From: Porites lobata | Taxonomy: Eukaryota > Cnidaria > Anthozoa > Scleractinia > Poritidae | Length of the DNA stretch: 64,000 nt | Direction of reading: 5' to 3' | NCBI GenBank assembly: GCA_942486035.1 | Contig: CALNXK010000024.1 | Span: 3,956,001-4,020,000 of the forward strand | Program-made: the position numbers and the translations under genes | Notes under the pieces: generated by a model | The model's input: the letters and a program-made list of their open reading frames with translations, nothing else | Told to the model about the DNA's origin: nothing | The model's database searches: none | Part shown: positions 22,601 to 34,800 of the stretch, piece by piece | Layout of the letters: the number at the start of each line of letters is the position of its first letter | How positions within the stretch are numbered: the first letter of the stretch is position 1

Positions 22601-24674
22601 GAATGCTTATTATTATTATTGTTTTTTTTTGTTTTGTTTTGTATTGTTTTTTTTTTAATTTTTACGAACCTTTTTAACCTGTTTGTTTTTTAATATCAGA
22701 GACAGATAATTTTCGTTTGTCATAACTTAATTTAAAACACTGAACTGCCTGCAAGAGTTATTGATCACATCTGAGCCACAAGGACACAGTGATTGTATTT
22801 TTATGATTTATATAATTTTTAATGTTGTATAGTGCTTAATCCTTACTTCAAAATATTTCTGCAACTTATGAACATATTTTTAAAGTTGAATAAAATTGTT
22901 TTAAATTATTATTATTACCATGACAAAATACAATGACTCTAGACTGAATTACCATCTCTACTCGCAGTAACAATTTCTGGAGCTCCTTCCCCGATACCGA
23001 GACCTCCAACTCCATCTATAGCATTTATTATCTGTGAATGAGCTTTAACTGAGTAGACTGGTCTCTCAGTATTCTCAAGATTCCTGCATCAAAACAAAAT
23101 GGTACTTCATTACTGGTAAGAATTTAAATATGCAAATGATATGCCAACAAAAGACACAATCTAAGGAAATGTTAATAGTACATGTACTATCAAAACGATC
23201 TGCTGTAAAGGCCTCATTCAAGGTAACACCATAGATATTGTCCATAGGTTTAAAAGTTACATGGAGATCAAGTGAAAAATAGTAGGGGCAGGGCTCGAAA
23301 AAAGTACCATCAAGTTGTCTGGTGCAGGTACATTTTCCTTCTGGGCAAGTAACTTTTATAACTCACTTGCCCAATGGGCAAGAGTCTAAGCAACTGAGCT
23401 AACTAAATCATTGACTAAGAAGAGCAAGAAGTAGCCCCGGCCAAGCAAAATGAGAGAGCTGCTTGCTCAAAGGACAAAAAGACAGCGTAAATTCTCTACT
23501 CTCCTCATGATATGGTCTTGAGTAAAAGGGACATAGGAAAGCTAAAAAAAGGAGTTTAGGTGAAACACAAAATGGAATTGGCGGTGATTTTGCATGGCTT
23601 TGCCATTCCTACTAGTTAACATACTGATAACACCTTTTTTAAAAGTCTCATGCTGTCAACCATTTAGTTATTCCAATACTTTAGTGGGATTGGAAACAGT
23701 ATAATTTATTTGTTAATTGAATAACACACCATATCATCATTTTCCCATCAAAATCTCCTGTTGCTAAATATCTCTGCTGTAAACTTGAAGCACCAAAAGT
23801 ACCACATTTCAGAGCTGTCCTTTTCTCATCCTATAAATTGAGCACCATTTACAGTATTAATTAATATATCCAATAAATTGAATGTTCATTATTTACAGTA
23901 TTTAAAAATCAGAATTTTTTCTCAACTGAGAGAAGATATAAAATTACCCTGTGAACAGAGGTTTCTCTCTTGCATGTCTTTTAACGTTTACGAAGTTGTT
24001 TGCATAGCTTGTCTGTCGCATAGTTGGTTTGTTTCGCGACAGACAAGCTACACGAACTACTTTAAATTATGCAGCATGTCTGATGTTTTACTTACATTTT
24101 TCAGGAGATTGACAGAGCGACAGACAAGTTACATGAACTACTTTAAATTATGCAGCATGTCTGATGTTTTACTTACGTTTTTCAGGAGATTGACAGAGCG
24201 ACAGACAAGTTACACGAACTACTTTAAATTATGCAGCATGTCTGATGTTTTACTTACGTTTTTCAGGAGATTGACAGAGCGACAGACAAGTTACATGAAC
24301 TACTTTAAATTATGCAGCATGTCTGATGTTTTACTTACGTTTTTCAAGAAAGTGACAGAGCGACAGACAAGTTACATGAACTACTTTAAATTATGCAGCA
24401 TGTCTGATGTTTTATTTACGTTTTTCAGGAGATTGACTGAGCGACAGACAAGTTACATGAACTACTTTAAATTATGCAGCATGTCTGATGTTTTACTTAC
24501 GTTTTTCAGGAGATTGACAGAGCCCTTCGAAACCTCGTATATTTGCAAAGCACCAGTGCCACGTGGGTAGTTTCCAAGTACAACAAATCTTGGACTGCAA
24601 GGGATCCATCGAGCATCAAAAAGCGTATAATCCAAGGGTTTATGTACGTGCTCAATTATATTTGGCTTATCCAT
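16664..24674 (-). CDS. DNAAF10: WDR92/DNAAF10, WD40 axonemal dynein assembly factor
   Basis: Nine coding exons: 24501-24674 (ATG), 23730-23830, 22953-23083, 21725-21826, 21117-21232, 19745-19879, 19231-19328, 18124-18256 and 16664-16738 (TGA). All junctions are GT-AG, phases agree throughout, and the total is 354 residues against about 357 in human. Collinear family blocks include ARWIPCSPRFVVLGN, ALKCGTFGAS, KVWDPRQKDKPVANM, AGYDNGDIKMFDLKKMAVRW, GSVSLLQNANLSTQPI and the C-terminal RVIIVTKL. The protein is a WD40 propeller that works with the R2TP co-chaperone in pre-assembly of axonemal dyneins in the cytoplasm of ciliated cells. The last exon was found by its acceptor and the EGLCVCTS start; intron 8 (1385 bp) contains a LINE fragment on the opposite strand. 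The exon 1 donor (AAC|GTAAGT) is copied in the repeat array listed separately. No frame breaks were seen. Confidence 0.95.
17181..17247. repeat. Hairpin-forming inverted repeat
   Basis: The arm gtgtccttcgcagacgctcg (from 17181) pairs imperfectly with cgagcggctgcgaaggagac (to 17246), with about 20 bp between. It lies in DNAAF10 intron 8. Confidence 0.55.
17383..17553. mobile_element. MITE with internal TGACGGTTGACGGT repeats
   Basis: The ends gagggtct-cattggggt and accccattaagaccctc are inverted repeats with one gap. Between them tgacggttgacggttaa occurs at about 17408 and 17457, with variants near 17499 and 17520. It sits immediately next to the LINE fragment in DNAAF10 intron 8. Confidence 0.65.
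17580..17855 (+). pseudogene. LINE reverse transcriptase C-terminal fragment
   Basis: An open stretch of 91 codons with the features KCKLKWFGHVSRSSG, GKRGRQKKRWEKNIAEWTG and a following LKFYDAVREAENKIKWR. This is the conserved region after the reverse transcriptase domain in many animal non-LTR retrotransposons. The element is 5'-truncated at about 17560, so the ATG at its start is accidental. It is on the strand opposite to DNAAF10, in intron 8. The open frame suggests fairly recent insertion, but it cannot encode an active protein. Confidence 0.8.
22137..22275. mobile_element. Fold-back MITE in DNAAF10 intron 3
   Basis: The first ~47 bp, beginning gtatacgttgtagtcaa, are inverted at the right end, whose reverse complement begins gtatatgttgtggttcaa. 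Both continue with ttttatccttggtttaaatt. Only about 45 bp separate the arms, so the transcript could form a long hairpin. It has no coding capacity. Confidence 0.75.
24037..24522. repeat. Six 81-bp tandem repeats carrying the exon 1 splice donor of DNAAF10
   Basis: Units start at 24037, 24118, 24199, 24280, 24361 and 24442, each with cgacagacaag; the array ends at 24522 (6 x 81 bp). The copies differ by only a few bases. The last copy (24442-24522) includes the final 22 bases of DNAAF10 exon 1 and its donor. Every other copy holds the same exon tail followed by GTAAGT (GTAAAT in copy 5). On the plus strand the array reads as an open frame of 27-residue repeats only because 81 is a multiple of three. 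The left border shows an inverted repeat, agcttgtctgtcgc/gcgacagacaagct (24006-24049). Confidence 0.9.
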
Positions 24675-24820
24675 CTTTGAAAACGCTAATATCTTCCAGG
24701 CGTTCTCTCACACGATATTGCGCACAATTGTTGCGCATGCAGTTCTTACTTCTCCGCTGTACACTCATGGTGATTTCGTAATACGGTCAAGTAAGAATTT
24801 ACTGATTATGATCTCTTGGG

Positions 24821-24944
<124 letters not shown>

Positions 24945-25743
24945 GCTTTATAATTATTTTGTTTTCTTTTTCCTTTTATTCCTAATTTGTAGCCTACTGT
25001 AAATTGCAAACGTTAGAACAATATAAGGGTGGTGGCCGTGGTGGGAAGCTGGAAAAAAAGAGCAAAAACAGAAAAGATAGCTAAAGGGTTATCTCAAACG
25101 GGATTCGGCCGATCCCCAGCCGATCAGGCCGATGCCGAGAAAATGAGGGCATTTTACGGGAGTGACAAGGGCGAACTCTTTTGCTTTTCCCCCTGATGAC
25201 TTTTACAGGACATAGATAGAGAGACCTTCACGTAGTCTAAGAAGAAACGTTATCTCTTGCAGCAATCCAACAAACCCGAGGCTGTGTCTAACACTGGATG
25301 CTGCACTGTGGGCCTGTCATGGGAGACGAAATTTTGTCTCTAGCTGGTGTTTATGTTCTTTTCGTCCATTTTTTTTGTTGTTGTTGTTGCGCAGGCTCGC
25401 GATAGTGTTTCGAGAACATTCTCATAATGTTTCGACACAACAGCCGGCTCAGTCTCAAAGCGCTAGCGTATGTAGTCCCAAATGGCCAATTCACTGCATG
25501 CCACCCTAGCCCCTAGGCGATTTCTACCGCTCAGGGTCGAATCCGGGTTTGAGCGAGCTGAGAACTTCTGGAGGCTAGGCTGACTGCATGCTACACTGAT
25601 GTACGCTAGGTACGCTATCATGACAGAGAGACTGAAAGCTGAGTAAAAGAAAAATCACGCGCGTTAGAACTCGAAGGACACTCGGTTCTCACGGGTTCGA
25701 CTTTCTCCTTTTACTTCCTCTTTACTTGTGCCGGTCGCCCAGG

Positions 25744-26214
25744 CTATACCGCGGCAGGAAGTAATAAATGATAATTAATTGCAAAGTTGCGCAAACGAGT
25801 CTTCTTTAGATCATACGTTCTGGGGCATAATCGTCTGTGGTCCTTTGCAGTTAATGTTCCTTTATTTGTAATAACATTTTTGGACTGTAGATCCGATATG
25901 CTGTTCATTTTGCATGGTTTTGTCCACTGTTCTCGGGTTGGTTTTGACCACATCCTGTACACTTTCTTTGCAAGACATCTTAGAATTAATTTCCTCCTGG
26001 AGACACGTGATATAGCATGATTCGGTGGGTGATGGAGTTCAATGTTGAGGTTTAAAACAGAATGAGCGGGTATTTTCTCAGCCCATCTTCTGTTGTGTCT
26101 GCACCGTCCTGATGAGCCACAATAATGGCGAAAACAGCTGTCGACGGCTCGGAACCCTGCTCTGTTTTGTATTCTGTCGGTGTTGTGTTGATGTCTTTCA
26201 AAGTTAATTTCCAC
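25744..26214 (-). CDS. Unrecognised 156-codon open frame
   Basis: A single uninterrupted frame, the longest unexplained one in this stretch. The predicted product is strongly basic, with several Cys and His (YCGSSGRCRHNRRW near residues 31-44), no signal peptide and no membrane segment. I recognise no family. The frame opposite is also open for 77 codons, which lowers the chance that either is coding. It could be part of an old transposon. Treat as hypothetical. Confidence 0.2.
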   Translation of the reverse strand: MEINFERHQHNTDRIQNRAGFRAVDSCFRHYCGSSGRCRHNRRWAEKIPAHSVLNLNIELHHPPNHAISRVSRRKLILRCLAKKVYRMWSKPTREQWTKPCKMNSISDLQSKNVITNKGTLTAKDHRRLCPRTYDLKKTRLRNFAINYHLLLPAAV

Positions 26215-28126
26215 GTATATTTTTAGTGCGATCAGCTTTGCCCAATTGAATGTATACTATGGGAGGCAAACTAACTTACACCAGCGCGGGCTTAAAGGGA
26301 CACTATCAGGCCCCTGACCCCCTTTGCCAGGAACCCATCCCCCTCTGCCTGCTGGAGCGCCTGACCTGGGACCTCCATACGCTCTATATCTTTGAGGAAT
26401 CCTTTGCCCGTATCTTTCTATTTTTGATTCATGAGCTCCTGGCTGGTGTGCATTAGGTAATAATTCTGACCAACGTACTTTTCTCGCTTTATCTTTATTG
26501 ATGATTTATTTTACAAATGCTCCCACACAACTTAGTTGCACAACATTGGGAATGCGTAGAAGACTACGTAGTAGCGTATATGTACAAAAAAGAGTAAATT
26601 TTTCACAAAAGAAAAACAGTTGCCAGGAAAAAGTGCCACCTTGATATAAGCGGGAAACACTACCGTCAGTGCTTGTTGCTGTCCCAGGGGATTTGCTATA
26701 CGGGGAGGCTCCGCCCGAAAGGGGTCTTCAGGTATATGTAAGACAAGGGTTTTCATCATTGGAAGTATATAAAAGGGTAGGGAAATCTGTTATTTTGGTC
26801 TGTAAAAGGATCAGAAGGGTCTAACAGACGCATTTTATGGATGCGAAAGAGACAAGGAAACTTTTTGGTTTAGTGATTTATTCGTATTGAAAAGACGGAG
26901 CATTTTCAGCAGTTAAAAGTGAAGCAGAGTGTTAAACTAGTTGTGTCGTGAGGGGTACCATTTGTCAGTAGAAGGTATAAGAAAGGGGTACCTTTTCTGT
27001 TAAAAAAGGTATGTAAAATGATAGGGGGTTAGACCTTGGGGCGGAGCGTTCCCGTATATAACTTCGGTGAGTACCCGTCAGCTGGTTGCTGCATTAATAT
27101 GTATCAGTGTCAATCTATATAGTGAAAGATATTGTCCATTATGGTAAGTGCATTGATAAGTTCACTTATCGTTTGTCTTGGAATAAACACTTGGTATTTA
27201 AATCTTTAAACTTTTTATAACGGATCAGTTAGAGATCATATTGATGATACAATTGTTGAGTCGAAGACAGCTCGTGCAGAGGGCTGTGAGCAAGGTCAGA
27301 TCACCCTCATACCGGAATTGGCGTGAACGGTCAGGTTTCGACGGGAAAACACTGAAAACTTCTCCAGTAATAAATATTACCTTTTAAATAATCAAACCAT
27401 CAAACTGACGCTTAACTCGTGACAATGACGCGATGCTATGTTACCCGAGACCCAGTTGATTTTTTGATTGTTTGCATATGCGCAATAGAACTTCGACGTA
27501 TAACGAAGGGCCAAGGGACTGGCAAGATTTGTTCGCTATACTGACGAGGTTTCGTTTTATCGAGGTTATTTTTCATACACTTTACTATTACTGGGGTAAA
27601 GAAAATCATTCGTTATACCGAGGACTTCGTTATATAGAGGTTCCGCTGTACAATTACTGCAACCAGGGGCGTGGAGCGAGCAACTCCCAAACTAGGGCTA
27701 CGTCAGGGCGTTTTCACGGACCGGAATATTTTCAGATACATTTTAGAATAATTGTTCCCGCGAAACTGGAAGCTCCTCTCCGACTACGAGCACATTCAAA
27801 AAATAGGATATGAAAAACGAAAACTAAACGTCATTAAAAGGTCCAAAATATCCTTTTCAGGGTAGGTTGCTGACTGGTTCGTGGGACTTAAACTGAAGAT
27901 GCTACAAATTCGCGCCAAAATCGTTAAAAAAATTAACTGGTCAGTGAAAATGACACAAGTACATGGATGTTGCTTGCTACGGATTATGGGCTGCTGCTGC
28001 TGCTGTCGCAACTCCGTCGCTGAGGGCCATTTATATCTCTCCCCTTCTAATCCCTCCTTTCACCCTCGATTTCTTGAAGGATTAACTGAGGATGTGGTTA
28101 AAGTTGCACTGAAAAGTGGGAGAAAA

Positions 28127-28311
28127 TAGGACAATTGCACGATGACGATATTGGACTACAACTACCAGAATTCATTTCGGTTTTGTTTTGTTTTTTAAAT
28201 TTGCAATCCCGCTGAGGATTACAGAACAATAGTCTTAATTTGCAGAAGAAAACAACGAACTCAAGGATTCTGGTAGTTGTAGTAAAATGGCGTCATCGTT
28301 CAATTGTCCTA
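28127..28311. mobile_element. MITE with 21-bp TAGGACAATTG ends
   Basis: The ends taggacaattgcacgatgac and, reverse-complemented at the right, taggacaattgaacgatgac match with one difference. A second inverted pair, actacaactaccagaat/attctggtagttgtagt, lies inside. The central words aatcccgctgaggat-acagaacaa resemble a segment of the element at 37062-37574, suggesting a shared core. Confidence 0.75.
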
Positions 28312-28823
28312 TTAGTTCGTCCCCTGAAACAGTCCCAAGGTGCATTTCGACACAATCTTGACCGAATCTCAAGCGCAACCAGGCGCCTTCGTCTAATTGG
28401 CTCACGATCGAACCATGTTCAAATGCATAATGCTTTTCTAAATAATGCTTTTCTTCAGTTTCTATTTTACAATAACCAGGAGCCCTGCTCCTGCAATAAC
28501 TTGGCAGAAATATTTTTACAACAGAGCAGTCTTCGAATGACTTGGTGGCTTTCCCCTTGAGTCCTTTTTCTGTTTGAAACAGTATTTCAATTTCTGGACC
28601 TCTCTATGTTTCAAATTGCAGCGGAAAACGCTGTATATGCGGTTATAGTCTAATCGTCTTCCCTTAACGTTTCTCCAGGAATGAAGAGTCTTTGAGACGA
28701 GGCAATGCTTCTAGATTCGATCTAGGAAGTCGCCGTCGTGTGAAATTCATTCGAACACTACTCTCAATAAACTGAATATTTTAAGTGGATAACGGAAAGT
28801 CGACTGATTCTAAACTAACTGAA

Positions 28824-31800
28824 CTATTTCGTAGCCAGCAAATACTGAGGAGGTCCTTCTGGGTTCTTGGAAATATTTGACACCATGTGAACAAATTCTG
28901 CAATGAAACAAACCATCGTGCAATAATAATATTGGTCTATATCAGGGGCTAATCTAGGGGGCGAATATCAGGGGCTAATCGGAGGGGGTCGAATATCAGG
29001 GGCTAATCTGGGGGGCGAATATCAGGGGTTAATCTGGGGGGCGAATATCAGGGGCTAATCTAACAAGCATCTACTTGTGTAAAAGAGAGCGGGCAAAAAA
29101 AAACCGCCCACTTTCCACTGAAATAGGAAAAAACGGTTGTACATTCGCACCAAGAATTCCAAAGGGTATTCTACCAGGGCAGACTGAGATTTGATACTAA
29201 GTGTACCTTCAAACTCAATAAAACCATTTCCATTGAGATCAGCTTCCTTCATCATTTCACTAAGCTCTTCCTCGGTCAATTTCTCCCCCAAACTCGTCAT
29301 TACATTTCTTAATTCGCCTGGACTATAAACAAAGACAAATGGAAAATATTACAACTTATCGCCATTTATTTTGAACGTCATTAAGAAAACGTTCTTTTTC
29401 TTTTACTCTTTTATCTTTCCTGAAGAGCATGTGCTTTCGTTAGACTGGATGGAAACGGATTACAACTTGACAAAAAGATTGGGGAAACTTTTTCGATAAA
29501 CTCCTGTGTTGTTGAAAAATGACCAAGAATCGATCATCCTTTGTTTTCGCTTTGGAAGAATCCTTTGATATTTTTCATTTAGAGTTCGAGGGATGACAAA
29601 AGATGACTGAGAACATTTAGAGAAGAATTTCAGTTCAGTGTTAGACAAAGTGAGCCTGAGATTCGCCCAACGTTCCGTCTCAAACGAGGCAAGGTCTTTT
29701 TCACACGCCATAAAGAGTAAAAGTCTCTTTACCTCTAAACAGGTAGTGCACCGCCGTAGCCAGTATGAGGCGAACCGAGGCACTCGCCTAGGTAAAATTT
29801 TATCAAATACTGTCGATTTTTATTTTTTTTTATCAGACTGATAATATTAGAAGATTTCATACGGCTAATTTCGTACAACGGACCGTGTGTTCGCCTCGGT
29901 TGTAGTTTCTTCATGGCTACGGCCCTGTAGTGAGATAACTTTAAATTGAATTACTCTGTTCAATACAATGCCTGTTGAGGTGTGGATTTTGACGACAGTC
30001 GACGGGGACGTTTTAGAGCCAATTATTAAGCGTACATGGAAATACGAAAGAGAAACCGTCCGCCTGAGGCCACATTCTGTAACCGCCCTCAGATACATAG
30101 CGGTAATTTGTGAGTCCAGATGGCAAGACCATTTTCAAAAAGATTGAAGAAGGACTCTGTTCCCTACAAATGCCTTTTTAACTGGCTATAGCTGCGTTTG
30201 AATATGACCAAGTAAGGCAGGAACTTAAAATGATACTCTTAAAGACGACAAACGCACGTTCGCCAATTCGGAAGATGGTACAGGGTGATGGTATAGCATA
30301 ATTCAAGAGATTTGCGAGTGAGGAATGTAACAGAACCTCATCTTGTCTATAGATCTCACCTGATCTGTCCGTCCCCATTCCTGTCGAAAACTTTGAAAGC
30401 TTCAAGCATTTCGCTGTCTGCGTCTCGAGACATCATTTGTTTTTTCATCATCAGTAAGAATTCTTCGAAGTCTACTTCTCCATTCCCTAGGGAAAAAGAA
30501 CTGACTGAGGTGAGCTTGAGAATACGGTTAACTGTAGACTCACTACAAGTTGACCTATCATAAGTTCATAGCGAGAGAAGCGAGCTTCAACGAGGTCGCG
30601 CAGCGAGATCGCGAGCGAGCGACCAGGGAAAAAAATGTTAAAGGACGTCAATAGAAAGTCTAAGTTAATTGTTTTGTCCTTTCATGATTAAGTTGATGTA
30701 TCCAGGTCCTAATAATAAATCCAAATAGTCAGCCCCTTGCATGCCGAAGGCTAATCCAAATCAATTACATGAATGTATTTTCATGTAGACACAGAATACA
30801 AGTGACCTCGACCTTTTCCCATTTTCTTAATTGAAATGGACGTAAACGACAACGAGCGAGAGTGGATCAAATGAGCGCCGGGCAAGGCCGTGATACGCCA
30901 GAATTTTAGAGAAGCTCGCTTGTCCCACCGCACTTTTGATGATCTCTGAAAACTCTACTCGTGCTTATTTATCATGTGATTACCTATTAACACTAATACA
31001 GTTATTCAGGGTTCCATATCTTGAAAACGGAAAGTCATACTAATTGTTTTCTCAAATTTCCAGTTTCTTTTCAATGAAGTGCAAAATAAGAAATGAAAAT
31101 AAATTAACTTCATGTCTTTCATTTTATTGGTGCGTTTAGTCTCGTTCTGGCATTTTTTGACTTTTTGCCTAATAACGATGAGCACTATTTTTCCAAGTCG
31201 ATCTTATCTGATATAACATCGATGTTAAGTTAACTCTTTTTCCGTTTTAACACAACTTAAACCGTGTCTATACTATTGGAAGTGAACGAAGAAGGAAAAC
31301 ACATTAAGAGTTGTAATGAGTAGTTAAGGGCAGACGAAGCGACGTCAAAAACACAAAAGAGGAAAATTGCAAAGGCGTGAACACATTGTGAAGGCATCTA
31401 TAGAAACTTGATTGTGTTTGCATTGGGTTTCCTACAATTCACTTACAACAGACTAGTATTTCAATAGGCCATTTTTGAGTTTCAAAGAGTCTTAGAAAAT
31501 GCGTTTTATCTGCATGAGAATAATAAATCATTGACTTGATGTTTGCAATTTACTCCAAGTTTTATCGGGAGAGTCAAATTTGGTTTTCTAATATCCAATC
31601 TTAAGGGTTAATTAACCCTTCAAACTCTAATACCAAAATTTAAATCCTCATCTCTTGCCCCTATACCTTTCCTATAGAGGTAGCGAGGGGCGATTGTTTA
31701 AATGAAATTTATCTCTTACTCAAGTAGGGTAAGGCCTGGCTCTTTACAGGTTGCTCAGAATTTTTAAAGTGGGGTGGTGTAATGTAGAGTATTTTTTAAG

Positions 31801-34800
31801 ATATCCTATGACATGCTCCGAAGCGTTTCTTTGCTACGGATCCAAATGGAGTGAATACTGTCAGTGGTAACACGAAACAATTTTAATACATATATCAGCT
31901 GTTTGACTACAATGAATTTTGTCCGTTTTATTTGGGTGGTAAAATTGCAATACAAACAGGCATTGTTCTAGTTCACAAGGACAAAATTCAGCTACACAAC
32001 TTCGCCGGCCCGTCTTACAAGACTTACTTTTCCAGGCATATCTAACTGAAAGACTCGTCTTCATTTGGCCCGTCTAAAACAGTCTCCTTTAGCTAATCGT
32101 CCAGAATACAATGAAAGATCGGCAAACTAGCAACGCTGTCCGTAGCCTCCCACGCAGGCGTTTTTAGGGGAGCTCGTATTTCTTCCCTCCCCTAAAAACG
32201 CCTGCGTGGGAGGCTACACTGTCCGTAGCCGTGTTATTTTCCGAAATACCGTTGATATTGTGGGTCGTTTATATGGAAATAAATGAAGAATAATCCTTTT
32301 TTTGGATACATCACTTCTTTTCTTAAAGAAAAACTGAATCCCAAAGATCCGGATTTTTTATCTGATCTTGGATCATCTTTTCTTTTTCCTTTCCAGTTCC
32401 GGAGCGTGTTTGTCCGTTTTCTTTTTTCACAAACCCTTCGTTTTGCAGACACTTAGTAAATTCATACCGGAGAGAAAATATCATCTGTTCGATTCAACTC
32501 ACGTTTTTACCATAATGTATGCCAATTATCAATGATAAATTCAAACTGAACGTGACCTTATCGCAGTACTCTATCCTTGCATAGTCAACACGTTGGTTGA
32601 ATTAATGATGGGCGGCACGTTATGTTATAATTATTATTCCATCGTTGCTATTTTCATATTTCTGTTTATGATCAGCAGTATCGTTAGCTTGCTAGACTTA
32701 AGGGTTCCTTCTTCACTGGTAAAATCAACAAGAGGAAGCTATTTTCTCGTCGGACCGTCATTGAATTGATTGATAAATCTTAAAAACACCTTTTAGACAT
32801 CACGAGTTCGCATTTTATGATATTTCAGATAAATAACAACCTCCTATAATGTTTTTGTTTTTTTTAAAAGAAACTGAACATGATTTGTGCTCGTCCTACC
32901 AGAATTCCCAGAATTAAGACTTCTTTAAAATGAAGTTCTCACATTTAAATGGTTCGTATCATCATCATCATCATCATTCAGTTTATCTCTCCCATGTATG
33001 CTGGTCGGAATTCTCCGAACAGATGATCTCTCTCCAGTCTCTCCGTCTCCGATCCGACATCACGTTCGCAAGCGGAGTCCCTTAATGTCGATTATAAAAA
33101 CTCTCGAAATCCCAAAAGACCCTAATTTTCGGAGCAAAAATAAATTAAAAAAAAAAATTTCATAAGACTAAGGAATTGCAGGCCGATTTTCAGCAGTTTG
33201 CTCGAAGCTTAATGTTTTGACAAGTTCAAAATGACGAATCAAAATTTCAGTTTTTTACAGAATGTTCGAGGGACTTGCCAGATAACCAGCAAAAGGTTTT
33301 TAAGTTTCTGCCGCCTTAATCGAAAAGCACCACATCGTTTGGACGCGAGTCATGCCACTGAAGATATCCAAAAAATTTAAAACTAAAGATGAACCGTAGT
33401 TGGCGTGCTTCCGGCGCGGATAATCCAAGCTTGAACCAACTGTTTTCCATCACGAGAGACCTTTTTTTTCCTAGATATCAGATCTGTTCCTTTAAGCTAC
33501 ACTCTACTGCTTTACTGTTTCACTTATTAGGTTTCCGTTTTTTTCCTTTTAATTTGGCTTCTTTCCTTTACGAATTCAGTTTTTTTCTTTTTATTATTTT
33601 CAGCCCGCTGTGAAAATGAAAATAGTTTTGAATAGTTAAAAGAACACGTATTTGTAATTATTTTTTGTAAATAAATAAATAAATAAAAATAATAAATATT
33701 AAAAAAAAATCAAAGCTAAATCTAGTTTTTGCTGTCATTTTGAAGGCTATCCAGTATAATTAAATTTAACTTTACGTGGGTAAGCGCTTAATCTTGTCTT
33801 TTTTTTTATCAAAAACTGTTGTAACATTATACAACAGCAATACAATCTAGTGCTTCTTAGGCTAAATTTTAATAGATATGTGGGTGTCGACTTTATACCT
33901 AATGTAATTGGGCTTAAAAACAAAAGAGAATTGAGGAATTTAATTTATCAATTCCATTATTTTTATTTATGTCAACGGACGATGATAAACTGAACTTATG
34001 CCGCCTAGCCGCAAAAAGTCTTCATGGCGTTTTAAGGCAAACATGGAAAATGCCCATTTCCGTACGTACTAACCCTAATATAAACTTTTTAATTAAGGCC
34101 TTCTACGTTGCCGTGAGTTTAGTTCCATTAGATAATCTATCACTTAATTGAAAAAGCCTTTGGAAACGTACACGATTTTATATGGATTTCAGTCGGTTTT
34201 GATGTGTTCGTTTTTACTTGATAAGTAACATACTATGAGCTCAGCGGTTGAGCCCGGCTTTGGGAGCAAGATATTTATTTTTGCTCGCGAGCCAATTGCA
34301 CCTAGTACTGGGCAACGCTCTCATTTTAAGCGAATCTGAGGAAAATTTGGCCGAAACCGCCGTCCTTATTAGCTCTTTTCAAAATATATATAGAATAGCC
34401 AAGAAAACGGTACTATATAGAAGAAAATCGATGGCTTCACATCAGAACGGAACAAGTGTGTGGAAATCAGAAATCAATGACAAGCTTTTGTCATGCTAAT
34501 CTGAAACGTATTTGGTTGAACCGAGTATGAAAGTTGAAATGACAGCTTTGCATCAGTTTGCCATTTATTACGAAAATAAACTGACCTCTCCACGTATTTT
34601 CAGTTTCATAAAGGTTTATGTCTGATACTGCAGCCGAAAAGTGGTTCTAAAGTTGCTCGTTGTTTCAGCCTTAGCTACTTTAGAACAGTTTCAATTATAA
34701 TAAGTTTGTCAACGGGAAGTAATTCGCTTAGAGATTAATTTCTCTGTTTTTTTGCTATATAAACCCGGAAATTTACCAGTGTCACAAAATATTTTGCAAA

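Larger units (their letters stand above)
24945..28823. other. Intergenic region between DNAAF10 and calmodulin-like gene B
   Basis: Holds an unrecognised frame at 25744-26214 and a MITE at 28127-28311, both listed. The segment 27480-27651 (ending cgaggacttcgttatatagaggttccgctgta) resembles one terminus of a pogo/Tigger-like element with TA flank, but its partner end is not visible. In 25000-25740 and 26220-27470 I see nothing recognisable. Confidence 0.55.

Noticed and set aside
23878..24570. 230-codon plus-strand frame with six 27-residue repeats
   Set aside because: It is an artefact of the 81-bp tandem repeat opposite DNAAF10 exon 1: 81 is divisible by three, so any open unit stays open. 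There is no signal peptide, no family match, and the unit is explained by the duplicated splice donor.
25490..25560. tRNA gene suggested by GGTCGAATCC
   Set aside because: No A box at the right distance and no cloverleaf pairing.
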